64,000 nucleotides of DNA from Hymenobacter negativus (lineage in GTDB: Bacteria; Bacteroidota; Bacteroidia; Cytophagales; Hymenobacteraceae). Where the stretch lies: positions 744,001 through 808,000 of the forward strand of contig NZ_JAGETZ010000001.1 in NCBI RefSeq assembly GCF_017571495.1, written 5' to 3'. The notes beneath the pieces were generated by a model. It was not told the origin of the DNA. It saw only the letters and a program-made list of their open reading frames with translations, and did no database searches. A program made the position numbers and the translations under genes. Positions 1 through 7,515 of the stretch are shown here, in pieces (positions within the stretch are counted from its first letter, which is position 1; each line of letters starts with the position of its first letter).

Positions 1-737
1 ACGGGCACCGCCGCCCCGGTGCTGAATTGTCGGGCCGCTACGGCCCGGGCCAACACTACGGGGGCAACCAGGCAGCCCACTCCCCAGCCAGTCAGAGCCA
101 ATGATTTAGAGAAGCCACTTATCACCACATGCTGCTCGTGCGAGCCGGGCATGGCCAGCAGCGTCGTTACTGGAGCATCTCCAAAGCAAATGCCTTCATA
201 AATCTCGTCGCTGAGTATCCACAGGTTGGGGAATTCGGCGGTGACACTTAGCAGCGCGGCCCACTCCTCTCGGGCATAGACACGACCCGTGGGGTTATTG
301 GGGTTGCTGAGGATGAGCAGCCGTGTAGCCGGCGTGAGGGCCTGGAGTAGCGTTTCGGGTGTAAGAGCGTAGTTGTCGGCTGCCGCCAGGGGGAACGTGC
401 GCAGCTCACCGCCGGCCCGTCGCACCAAGTCAAAGAAACCAAACCAGTTGGGGGTGGGCATCAACACCTCATCGCCAGAGCACAGCAGTTCGCTGAGCAC
501 TGCAAACAGGCCGGACTTAGCGCCGCCCGTAATGATTACCTGCTCAGCAGTAACAGCAACTGCACCGCGTTGCTGGTAGCGTTGGGCCATGGCCTCGCGC
601 AGGGCCGGCAAGCCCGCAGCCGGGCTCACAACCAGCGGAACGCCTTGGGCCTGGGCATCACGCAATACTGCTTTAGCGGCTTCCAGCGCCACTTCAGGCG
701 CTGCAAAATTTCCATATCCGGAAGCGAGACTGACCAC
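1..737 (-). CDS. Class I/II pyridoxal-phosphate aminotransferase, C-terminus cut by the window edge
   Basis: This is a fold-type I aminotransferase of the aspartate/aromatic aminotransferase family, which moves amino groups between amino acids and 2-oxo acids. In reading order it shows a VVSLASGYG start, GGAKSGL, the NPNNPTGR substrate loop, SDEIYEG (PLP-ring aspartate and tyrosine) and SGFSKSLALTGWGVG, whose lysine would bind PLP. The carboxy-terminal domain lies outside the window. A stop codon sits 12 codons before the GTG at 737 and no ATG lies between, so GTG is the likely start. The protein would then lack the 20-30 residue arm usual in the family, so the 5' end may be shortened. The exact substrate cannot be told. 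Confidence 0.85.
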   Translation of the reverse strand, partial: MVSLASGYGNFAAPEVALEAAKAVLRDAQAQGVPLVVSPAAGLPALREAMAQRYQQRGAVAVTAEQVIITGGAKSGLFAVLSELLCSGDEVLMPTPNWFGFFDLVRRAGGELRTFPLAAADNYALTPETLLQALTPATRLLILSNPNNPTGRVYAREEWAALLSVTAEFPNLWILSDEIYEGICFGDAPVTTLLAMPGSHEQHVVISGFSKSLALTGWGVGCLVAPVVLARAVAARQFSTGAAVP

Positions 738-789
738 TTGGGAGAATATATGAGTTATGAAGTACGAATGACTTCAGCTGGTGCTGTAT

Positions 790-893
790 CTGTCATCCTG
801 AGCAGCGCGAAGGACCTTCTTACGTCGCAACTGGTTGCATTGGATTAACTGGACAAGCGGGGTAAGGCCTTTCGCTACGCTTCAGAATGACAG
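790..893. repeat. REP-like imperfect inverted repeat
   Basis: The left arm (790-818) begins CTGTCATCCTGAGCAGCGCG and the right arm (864-893) is its near reverse complement, with a loop of about 45 bases. The arms carry the GAAGGACCTT core also seen near 16.0 kb. It lies between the aminotransferase and egtD, outside any convincing gene. It resembles the short palindromic intergenic repeats scattered in GC-rich Bacteroidetes. Confidence 0.6.
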
Positions 894-915
894 TCTAGAA
901 TAATGGTACGAGTGC

Positions 916-1869
916 TTATACAGCCAGCACCACATCGGCAAAGTCGCCGGCCGCGTCTGTGAACGAGGCCACCACGCGCAAGCCAGCCTCTGTGGCCAGG
1001 GCTTCAATCTGAGGCATGGTGAATTTATAGGAATTCTCGGTATGAATCACCTCCCAAGCCGCGAAATCGAAGGTTTCCTCCAACGTCGCAACGCGCACTT
1101 TTTGCGCACGGGTGCTCACCAAAAAGGAGCGCACAGCCCCGTTCAGGGGGCTATAGTCGGTGTAGTGCTGCCAATAGGCGAGGTCAAAATCGGCGCCTAG
1201 CTCCCGGTTGAGACGGGTGAGCAGGTTGAGGTTGAAAGCAGCAGTCACGCCCTGCGCATCGTCGTAGGCGGCGCGAATGCGGCGCGGGTCCTTCTGCAAA
1301 TCGAAGCCAACGAGCAGGCGGTCGGCCGGAGCCAAGGGCGCGGCCAGCTGCCGTAGGAAATCGAGCCGCTCAGCCGGGCCGAAGTTGCCAATATTGGAGC
1401 CCAAAAACAGCACGGCCTTGCTGCCGGGCCAGGTACGCAGTTGGTCGAGGGCCGTGGCATAATCCTCCACCACGGGCTCCACACGTAGTGCTGGCAGTTC
1501 CTGCTGCAACGCAGCCACCAACCCCGTCATGGCACCCGCCGAAATATCAACCGGTGCGTAGGTAAACCCCGGACCAGCCGCCAGTAATTCGCGCAGCAGC
1601 AGCTTGGTTTTGGCGCCATCGCCGGCGCCCAGCTCCACCAGTGCAAACTCGCCGCCATCGGCGGGGCTCAAAGCAGCCACAATGGCCGCCCCGTGCTCCC
1701 GAAAAATAGCAAACTCCGTGCGGGTAGGATAATACTCCGGCAAATCCATGATTTGCTGAAACAGACGGCTACCAATGTCATCGTAGAAATACATCGACGA
1801 CAACGTTTTAGGCATGCGCCGCAGGCCTTTAGCCACATGCTGCGCCAACTCAGTTAAAACATTCAACAT
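916..1869 (-). CDS. egtD: L-histidine N-alpha-methyltransferase (ergothioneine biosynthesis)
   Basis: EgtD trimethylates the alpha-amino group of histidine with S-adenosylmethionine to give hercynine, the first step to ergothioneine. The 317-residue length fits the family. Visible landmarks are YDDIGSRLFQQI (about 29-40), the SAM loop ELGAGDGAKT (79-88), PVDIS (106-110), FLGSNIGNF (155-163), GFDLQKD (188-194) and the substrate-pocket stretch HTENSYKFT (276-284). The gene follows egtB on the same strand with about 115 bases between them, and the pairing strongly supports the call. No egtA, egtC or egtE is adjacent. The last sulfur-removal step must be encoded elsewhere or be done by a general PLP lyase. 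Confidence 0.93.
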   Translation of the reverse strand: MLNVLTELAQHVAKGLRRMPKTLSSMYFYDDIGSRLFQQIMDLPEYYPTRTEFAIFREHGAAIVAALSPADGGEFALVELGAGDGAKTKLLLRELLAAGPGFTYAPVDISAGAMTGLVAALQQELPALRVEPVVEDYATALDQLRTWPGSKAVLFLGSNIGNFGPAERLDFLRQLAAPLAPADRLLVGFDLQKDPRRIRAAYDDAQGVTAAFNLNLLTRLNRELGADFDLAYWQHYTDYSPLNGAVRSFLVSTRAQKVRVATLEETFDFAAWEVIHTENSYKFTMPQIEALATEAGLRVVASFTDAAGDFADVVLAV

Positions 1870-1983
1870 GTAGTTAGGTAACGTTTAGCATTCCGCTGCA
1901 CAGCATGCATACAACTGGAAGCTTTGGTGGAAATTTTGGCAGCTGGCAATGAATGACAGGACATCATAATGAGCAACGCGTTG

Positions 1984-3294
1984 CTAGCTGTTCACTGACT
2001 TCGCCAGCCGAATGCCTGTGAACTGCCAGCGTTTGTCGGCGTGGAAAAAATTACGATAGCTGATGCGGATGTGGTTTTTGGGCGTGGCACACGAGCCGCC
2101 CCGCAGCACTAGCTGGTTTACCATAAACTTACCATTGTACTCGCCCAAGGCGCCGGCCGCACGCCGGTAGCCGGGGTAGGCATGGTAGGCCGAGTAAGTC
2201 CACTCCCAGCAGTCGCCCAGCAGCTGGTGGCACTGGGCGGGGTTGGCTTCGGTGGGCAGGGGCTGCGGGTCGAAGCAGGCGCTTTCCAGCCAAGTGCCGG
2301 CGCGTGAGGTGGCTCCAAAGTGGCGAGCAGCCGTTTCCCATTCGGCCTCCGTGAGCAAGCGGGCACCCGCCCAGTTGGCATACGCGTCGGCCTCGTAGAA
2401 GCTGACGTGCGTGACCGGGGCCGACAATACCACCGGCCGCAGGCCATGATGCGTGAAGCGATACCACTCCCCATTGCGCTGTACCCAGTACAGCGGGGCC
2501 TCCCAGCCTTGCGTCTGGGCTAGGTCCCAGCCCTCGCCCATCCAGTAGCGAAAATCGCGGTAGCCTCCTGCTTCCATAAATGCCAAGTAGTCGGCATTGG
2601 TCACTAGGCGGTTCTGGATTTCGAAGGGTGCTACTAAGACCTCGTGCACGCCCAGTTCATTGTCAAAACAGAAACCTTTTTCCTGAAATCCTACCCGATA
2701 GATTCCGCCCGGCACGGGCAGCCACGTTGCGGACGCAGGTGCTGCTTCCGCCTCCATTAGCAGGGTGGAGGCCGGCAGATACTCGGGCGCCAGCGGGCTC
2801 GTGCTCAGAATGTATTTGATGTCGGTTACCAGCAGTTCCTGGTGCTGCTGCTCGTGCTGTAGGCCCAGCTCCAGCAGTTCGTAGAAGGTAGCCGGCAGTT
2901 CTTCGCCTTGGCTGAGCAGCACCACCATGGCCGCATCGGCATGGGCGCGGTAGGCCAGCACGTCGGCCAGGGCTGGGCGCGAAAGCGTGCCCCGGTCGGC
3001 CCGGTTCACCCGCGAACCCAGTGAGTTATAATAGGAATTGAACAGATACGCGTATTCGGGGTGAAATAGCTGGTAGCCCGGTGCGTATTCTTTCAGCAAG
3101 AAGGTTTCCCAAAACCAGGTGGTGTGGGCCAGGTGCCATTTGGGTGGGCTCACGTCGAGCGTGGGCTGCACCACGGTGTCTTCGGGCAGCAGGGGTGCGC
3201 ACAGGGCCTGGCTTTGGGCACGCACTGCCTGGTAGCGGCCCAGCCAGGAAGAGGATACACGGGCCGGAGCCGCCGAGATGTGAAGTTGGTGCAT
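1984..3294 (-). CDS. egtB: Ergothioneine sulfoxide synthase (iron-dependent, EgtB family)
   Basis: EgtB is a mononuclear iron enzyme that joins hercynine to a thiol donor using oxygen. The 436-residue protein has the two-part fold of the family. The N-terminal DinB-like domain holds iron-ligand candidates in KWHLAHTTWFWE (His54, His57) and LQHEQQHQE (His147, His151). The C-terminal formylglycine-generating-type domain runs from VPGGIYRVG (about 185) to LRGGSCATP and RNFFHADKRWQFTGIRLAK. The start at 3294 (MHQLHIS) fits the family N-terminus; an in-frame extension to 3486 has no family character. Whether the donor is gamma-glutamylcysteine or cysteine cannot be read here, but no egtA or egtC is nearby. 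Confidence 0.92.
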   Translation of the reverse strand: MHQLHISAAPARVSSSWLGRYQAVRAQSQALCAPLLPEDTVVQPTLDVSPPKWHLAHTTWFWETFLLKEYAPGYQLFHPEYAYLFNSYYNSLGSRVNRADRGTLSRPALADVLAYRAHADAAMVVLLSQGEELPATFYELLELGLQHEQQHQELLVTDIKYILSTSPLAPEYLPASTLLMEAEAAPASATWLPVPGGIYRVGFQEKGFCFDNELGVHEVLVAPFEIQNRLVTNADYLAFMEAGGYRDFRYWMGEGWDLAQTQGWEAPLYWVQRNGEWYRFTHHGLRPVVLSAPVTHVSFYEADAYANWAGARLLTEAEWETAARHFGATSRAGTWLESACFDPQPLPTEANPAQCHQLLGDCWEWTYSAYHAYPGYRRAAGALGEYNGKFMVNQLVLRGGSCATPKNHIRISYRNFFHADKRWQFTGIRLAKSVNS

Positions 3295-3565
3295 ACAGAA
3301 TCTGCGTGGGTGAGAACTTATTGCACTAACTGGATTAGCAGGGCGGAGGTTATTACGGAACCGTTTTTTAGCGTAAGTCAGTGGTTTTGCCACCATAACG
3401 AACAAACACGTTTGGGCAGCAGAAAAGTACGTAGAAGCTCTTCCGTAGAAAGTGGTATTTATGCGCACTTTCGGCCAAAAATCCAACTAATTGAGCCAGG
3501 AACGGTACGGGTGTAAAGACGATGCACTACAATTGTACTACACATTCCAGTCCCCTAATACTCCA

Positions 3566-3835
3566 ATGGCAACTTCCCTTTCCAACAATGGTACTGCTCC
3601 CAACACGGCAGCAGCCCCCAAAGCTACTACCCGTCCTGCCAACCGCGTAGGCACCAAGAGCCGCCGCGGCTTCGCCGCCATGAGCCCCGAAACCCAGCGC
3701 CGCATTGCCAGCGAAGGCGGCAAGGCTTCGCACGCCAGTGGCCGGGGTCACCGCTTTTCGGCCGATGAGGCACGGGATGCCGGTCGCAAAGGCGGTCTCG
3801 TGAGCCGTCGTGGCAAGGCCAGCGACAGCAAGTAG
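3566..3835 (+). CDS. KGG-motif stress-induced small protein
   Basis: An 89-residue, very hydrophilic, glycine- and basic-rich protein of the KGG/GsiB-like stress family. The low-complexity Ala/Pro/Thr N-terminus (1-30) leads into RGFAAM (34-39), EGGKASH (50-56) and GRKGG (73-77), the motifs of the family. These proteins are thought to act as disordered desiccation or stress protectants. I chose the ATG at 3566 because residues upstream of it look unlike the family. It is transcribed away from egtB, and the roughly 270 bases between them would hold both promoters. Confidence 0.85.
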   Translation: MATSLSNNGTAPNTAAAPKATTRPANRVGTKSRRGFAAMSPETQRRIASEGGKASHASGRGHRFSADEARDAGRKGGLVSRRGKASDSK

Positions 3836-3868
3836 TCTGGCTTTGGGCCACAACCGAAGCATGGCGCC

Positions 3869-3876
3869 CATCTTTG
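3869..3876 (+). promoter_or_regulatory. Probable -7 box of menC, 4 bases from the ATG
   Basis: CATCTTTG is one mismatch from the Bacteroidetes TAnnTTTG element and ends four bases before the menC ATG. The 18-base string GCCCATCTTTGCGCCATG recurs exactly at the metallophosphoesterase start near 13.5 kb. This placement puts the transcription start at or next to the ATG. No clear TTTG -33 box is seen at the usual distance. Confidence 0.45.
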
Positions 3877-3880
3877 CGCC

Positions 3881-4951
3881 ATGCTTCGTCTTACCTTTTC
3901 GCAGCGTGCGCTGCGCTTCAACTTTCCAGCCCGCACTTCCCGCGGGGCTTTAGCCGAACACGTAGCCTGGTACCTGTACCTGGCCGATGACGCCACACCC
4001 GGCGTTATCGGCTTAGGCGAAGCAGCTCCCCTTGCTGGTCTCAGCCCCGAGTTCGGTGCTCATTTCGGAGCAGCGGTTGCGGACTTGTGCCAGCGTTTCA
4101 ATGCCGGGGCATTGGCTTCCTTTGTGGCAGCCGATGCCCCGGCGTTTGTAGGTTCGGGCCTGCCGTCGCTCACGTTTGCCCTCGAAACAGCGGCGCTCGA
4201 CTTGGCTGCTGGCGGCCGACGCCAGCTCTACGCCAATGCCTTCAGCCAGGGTCAGGCTGCCCTGCCCATCAACGGATTGGTGTGGATGGGCGATGCGGCC
4301 TTCATGCGCGAACAAATTCAGCAGAAGCTCACCGCCGGATACTCCTGCCTCAAGCTGAAAATCGGGGGGCTTGATTTTGCCACCGAGCTGGCAATCCTAG
4401 CCGAAATCCGGGCCGTAGCTGGCGCCGAGAAACTCACACTGCGCGTTGATGCTAACGGCGCGTTTACGCCTGCTGATGCGCCGGCCAAACTGGCGCAGTT
4501 GGCCGCGTTTCATATTCATTCCATCGAGCAACCCATTGCTGCCGGCCAGCCGGCCGTGCTGGCGGAGCTGTGCCGCACCTCTCCCCTGCCCATTGCGCTG
4601 GATGAGGAGCTGATTGGGGTGAGCGACCCAGCCCGGCAGGCTGCCTTGCTCGACGAAGTCAGGCCGGCTTATGTGGTCCTGAAACCCACGCTATTAGGTG
4701 GACACGCTGCCGCTCACCACTGGATTGCCCTGGCCGAAGCCCGGGGCATTGGCTGGTGGATTACCTCGGCCCTGGAATCGAATGTGGGCCTGAATGCCGT
4801 AGCCCAGCTCACGGGCCAATACGATGTGCAGGGCTTTCCGCAGGGCTTGGGCACGGGCCAACTCTACCACAACAATGTGGCTGCGCCGCTGCACATCGAG
4901 CACGGCGCCCTGCGCTACGACCCGGCCGGTACGTGGGAGCTACCCGACTAG
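3881..4951 (+). CDS. menC: o-Succinylbenzoate synthase-like enolase superfamily enzyme
   Basis: MenC dehydrates SHCHC to o-succinylbenzoate in menaquinone synthesis. The 356-residue protein shows the superfamily catalytic set: KLKIGG with the KxK pair (Lys158, Lys160), the metal ligands Asp190 (RVDANG), Glu216 (EQP) and Asp241 (ALDEE), and Lys268 (VLKPT). SALESNVGLNA near the C-terminus is typical of MenC and close kin. Dipeptide epimerases and N-acylamino-acid racemases share this scaffold. The MenC call is favoured by Bacteroidetes menaquinone use and by menF in the same window, although that gene is 59 kb away. The ATG at 3881 is preceded by a likely -7 box. Confidence 0.82.
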   Translation: MLRLTFSQRALRFNFPARTSRGALAEHVAWYLYLADDATPGVIGLGEAAPLAGLSPEFGAHFGAAVADLCQRFNAGALASFVAADAPAFVGSGLPSLTFALETAALDLAAGGRRQLYANAFSQGQAALPINGLVWMGDAAFMREQIQQKLTAGYSCLKLKIGGLDFATELAILAEIRAVAGAEKLTLRVDANGAFTPADAPAKLAQLAAFHIHSIEQPIAAGQPAVLAELCRTSPLPIALDEELIGVSDPARQAALLDEVRPAYVVLKPTLLGGHAAAHHWIALAEARGIGWWITSALESNVGLNAVAQLTGQYDVQGFPQGLGTGQLYHNNVAAPLHIEHGALRYDPAGTWELPD

Positions 4952-5016
4952 TGCAGCCCCGGTGAAAATGGCAGTTCTTTTCGCTTTATTTACCGGACCG
5001 GTTGTGCTTCGTATCC

Positions 5017-6282
5017 ATGCTTATCCTGCGCCTTGTGTGTTTGCTGGTTTTCCTGAGCTTTTGCGGGGAAATGAGCCAGCCTGCGTGCGCTCAACGCATT
5101 GTCCAACGGGCTCCGTTTCAATTTAAATCAGCTCGCCGCCACCGGGTGCTCATCCCCATGCAGCTGCAACGCAACCTGCTGGTGGTTAATGCCTGGCTCA
5201 ACGGGTACGGGCCCTTCAACTTTTTGCTCGATACCGGCGTCTCCACGTCCATTATTACTTCCCCTGCCCTGGCCGACTCGCTCGGGCTGTCGCACGGTGA
5301 ACGGTTCCGGGTGGTGGGAGCTGGCGGCAGCGATACCGGCCTTCTGGCTTACCAGTCTGATAATGTACAGGTCACTATGCCCGGTATCATAGCTCCGCGC
5401 ATGAGCTGGCTGGTGCTGTCCGAAGACGTACTCAACCTCTCAGGCTACGTAGGCATACCGATTCACGGCATTCTGGGCTCCGAATTATTCCGCAGCTTCG
5501 TTGTCACCCTCAAGCCTGAGGCAGGCCATCTGCTACTCAACGATTCTGCTACGTACCGGGCTCCCAAAGGCCGGAAGTGGGCGAATATTCCGCTGTCGCT
5601 GGAGCGCGGCAAGGCTTATTTCACGGCACCGGTCCAGCTTTCCGACTCGGTTAATATGTCACTCAAACTGGTGCTTGATACCGGTGCCAGCCATGCACTG
5701 TCGCTGGAGCTCGACTCCGACCCACGCCTGGTGGGGCCGGCCAAGCGCCTCCCTACCGACCTTGGCCGCGGCCTTACGGGCATCGTGCAGGGCTACCTGG
5801 GGCGGGTGCCCCGCCTGCAGTTGGGCCACTTCCAGCTACCGTCGGTGCTCACCTCCTATCCCAATTCGGGCGACGTACACCAGCGCATTGATGTGCCGCG
5901 CAATGGCAATGTGGGCTATGAATTGCTGAAACGCTTTCTGCTCGTCATCGACTATCCCCATCGGCGCATGCTATTGCGGCCCAACACACACTTCCGCGAT
6001 GCTTTTGAGCACGATATGAGCGGCATGGAGCTGCTAGCCACCGGGCCCGATTATCGCCGCTTTCTGGTGTTGCGCGTCATGCCCGATTCGCCGGCAGCGG
6101 TAGCTGGCCTCGAAATCGACGAAGAGCTACTGAGCATCAACTTCCTGCCAGTTAGCGTTTTTACACTCACCCAGCTTAGCCACATGCTGCACTCGCAGGA
6201 TGGCCGCACACTGCTCCTGTTGCTGCGCCGCCCCAATGGCGAGTTGCACAGCACCACCATCCGCCTCAAGCGCCAAATCTGA
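5017..6282 (+). CDS. Secreted retropepsin-like aspartyl protease with a C-terminal PDZ domain
   Basis: A 421-residue exported protein. A hydrophobic signal segment (1-25, ending ACAQ) is followed by two aspartyl-protease lobes, each with its own DTG: LLDTGVSTSII (Asp72) and LVLDTGASHALSL (Asp221). A PDZ domain (about 330-421) holds VLRVMPDSPAAVAGLEIDEELLSIN. This layout is common in Bacteroidetes periplasmic proteases, whose substrates are mostly unknown. I chose the ATG at 5017 because it begins directly with the signal peptide; an ATG at 5002 adds five residues. It lies 65 bases after menC on the same strand but shows no functional link to it. Confidence 0.85.
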   Translation: MLILRLVCLLVFLSFCGEMSQPACAQRIVQRAPFQFKSARRHRVLIPMQLQRNLLVVNAWLNGYGPFNFLLDTGVSTSIITSPALADSLGLSHGERFRVVGAGGSDTGLLAYQSDNVQVTMPGIIAPRMSWLVLSEDVLNLSGYVGIPIHGILGSELFRSFVVTLKPEAGHLLLNDSATYRAPKGRKWANIPLSLERGKAYFTAPVQLSDSVNMSLKLVLDTGASHALSLELDSDPRLVGPAKRLPTDLGRGLTGIVQGYLGRVPRLQLGHFQLPSVLTSYPNSGDVHQRIDVPRNGNVGYELLKRFLLVIDYPHRRMLLRPNTHFRDAFEHDMSGMELLATGPDYRRFLVLRVMPDSPAAVAGLEIDEELLSINFLPVSVFTLTQLSHMLHSQDGRTLLLLLRRPNGELHSTTIRLKRQI

Positions 6283-6302
6283 GCCTTGGGCGGGTCCGGC
6301 GC

Positions 6303-6310
6303 TATCTTTG
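6303..6310 (+). promoter_or_regulatory. TAnnTTTG -7 box upstream of the DUF423 gene
   Basis: TATCTTTG is an exact match to the Bacteroidetes -7 consensus and lies 54 bases before the ATG at 6365, in the gap after the protease stop. No convincing -33 TTTG is seen at 19-21 bases. Confidence 0.4.
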
Positions 6311-6364
6311 CCCCCGCGTGGCCGGTGGCTGCCGGCCTGGCGCTAACTCATTTTACTGATTGTT

Positions 6365-6742
6365 ATGACTGCTCGACTTTTAATTCAGCTCGCCGCCGTT
6401 TTCGGGGGGCTTGGGGTTGCCATCGGGGCTTTTGGGGCTCATGCTTTGCACGATATGCTGGTGAAAGCGGGCCGCTTCGACACTTTTGAAACCGCCGTGC
6501 GCTATCAGTTCTACCACGCGCTGGCGTTGCTGGCCATTGGGGTGCTTTGGACAGTACGCCCCGAGTTGCGCGCCTTGGGCACCACGGGCTGGCTGTGGGC
6601 CGGCGGCATTGTGGTGTTTTGCGGGTCGCTCTACACGCTGTGTTTCACGGGCGTCACCAAGCTTGGGGCCGTGGCACCCATTGGCGGGCTGCTGTTTCTG
6701 GCTGGTTGGGTGAGCCTCATTCTGGCCGTGCGCGAGCTCTAA
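6365..6742 (+). CDS. DUF423 family small membrane protein
   Basis: A 125-residue protein with four predicted membrane helices and the DUF423 signature GAFGAHALHDML near the N-terminus, followed by FETAVRYQFYHALALL. Family members (YgdD-like in enterobacteria) sit in the inner membrane and have no settled function. Length and motif order match the family. It converges on the DUF1573 gene, and the two share one bidirectional terminator. Confidence 0.85.
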   Translation: MTARLLIQLAAVFGGLGVAIGAFGAHALHDMLVKAGRFDTFETAVRYQFYHALALLAIGVLWTVRPELRALGTTGWLWAGGIVVFCGSLYTLCFTGVTKLGAVAPIGGLLFLAGWVSLILAVREL

Positions 6743-6763
6743 TCAGCGGCTGTACTATTAAAT

Positions 6764-6797
6764 AAAAAAGCCGTTCGCATCAGCGAACGGCTTTTTT
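6764..6797. terminator. Bidirectional intrinsic terminator
   Basis: An 11-base GC-rich stem (AGCCGTTCGC / GCGAACGGCT) with an ATCA loop is flanked by A-tract and T-tract on its two sides. It can end both the DUF423 gene and the convergent DUF1573 gene. Confidence 0.9.
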
Positions 6798-6819
6798 ATG
6801 CCTTATGGATGGAAGCTAA

Positions 6820-7347
6820 TTACTTCGTTTTGGCTTTAATCTTGGCACCATCAGCCTTTTCTTTCACCTTTTTGCCATCGGCTTTGGTCATTGCGGCAGG
6901 AGCGGCTTCGGCAGCAGCGGGAGTAGCAGCAGCAGTAGCGCCGGCTTCTTTCACTTCGCCCACCAGCGACACGGTGGTGCTGCCACCGGTGGCGTTCGAC
7001 TCAATAGTCAGCACTTTGTTCTGCATGCCCATTTTGCCGGTCGAGTTGAAGTGAGCCGAGATGGTACCAGTTTTGCCGGGTGCCACGGGGTCCTTGGTCC
7101 ACTCCGGCGTGGTGCAGCCGCAGCTCACACCGATGTTCGAAATCACGAGAGGCGCAGTGCCGGTGTTCTTGAACTTGAAGGTGTGGTCAACGGTACCACC
7201 CTGAACCACAGAGCCGAAGTCGTACTTCACTTCTTCGAACGTGATGGCCGGACCAGCAGTCGTGGCGGCTTTGGTAGCCGGGGCCTGGGCTTGCGCGGTG
7301 TAAGCAGCAGCAGTCAGGCTCAGAGCGAGGAGCAAGGTTTTTTTCAT
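6820..7347 (-). CDS. DUF1573 exported protein
   Basis: A 175-residue secreted protein. The signal peptide starts MKKTLLLALSL and ends near AQAQ. One DUF1573 domain (about 35-125) follows, an immunoglobulin-like fold recognised by YDFGSVVQGG, FKFKNTGTAPLVISN and the SCGCTTPEW cysteine motif. The C-terminal 40 residues are Ala/Lys-rich and low in complexity. DUF1573 proteins are abundant in Bacteroidetes envelopes, but their role is unproven. The start at 7347 is preferred over 7356 because MKK is the normal signal-peptide opening. A good promoter lies upstream. Confidence 0.87.
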   Translation of the reverse strand: MKKTLLLALSLTAAAYTAQAQAPATKAATTAGPAITFEEVKYDFGSVVQGGTVDHTFKFKNTGTAPLVISNIGVSCGCTTPEWTKDPVAPGKTGTISAHFNSTGKMGMQNKVLTIESNATGGSTTVSLVGEVKEAGATAAATPAAAEAAPAAMTKADGKKVKEKADGAKIKAKTK

Positions 7348-7390
7348 AAAAATCAAAAGAGAGGAAACGTTAAAGGGCCTTGGGGTTTAA

Positions 7391-7421
7391 CAAATTTAGT
7401 GCTTTCAACCACACTCGCAAA
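7391..7421 (-). promoter_or_regulatory. Bacteroidetes-type promoter of the DUF1573 gene
   Basis: Read on the minus strand, TTTG (7421-7418) is followed after 19 bases by TAAATTTG (7398-7391). This matches the -33/-7 pattern used by Bacteroidetes sigma factors. It is about 45 bases before the start codon and is one of the two clearest promoters in the window. Confidence 0.65.
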
Positions 7422-7515
7422 TTTCTGACCAAACTAGCCAAGCATAGCTGAAGGAACGGTGAAGTCTGCACGTAACGAAGCCGATGCGCGTAAAATTCCG
7501 TGCTTCAGGGCTGAT

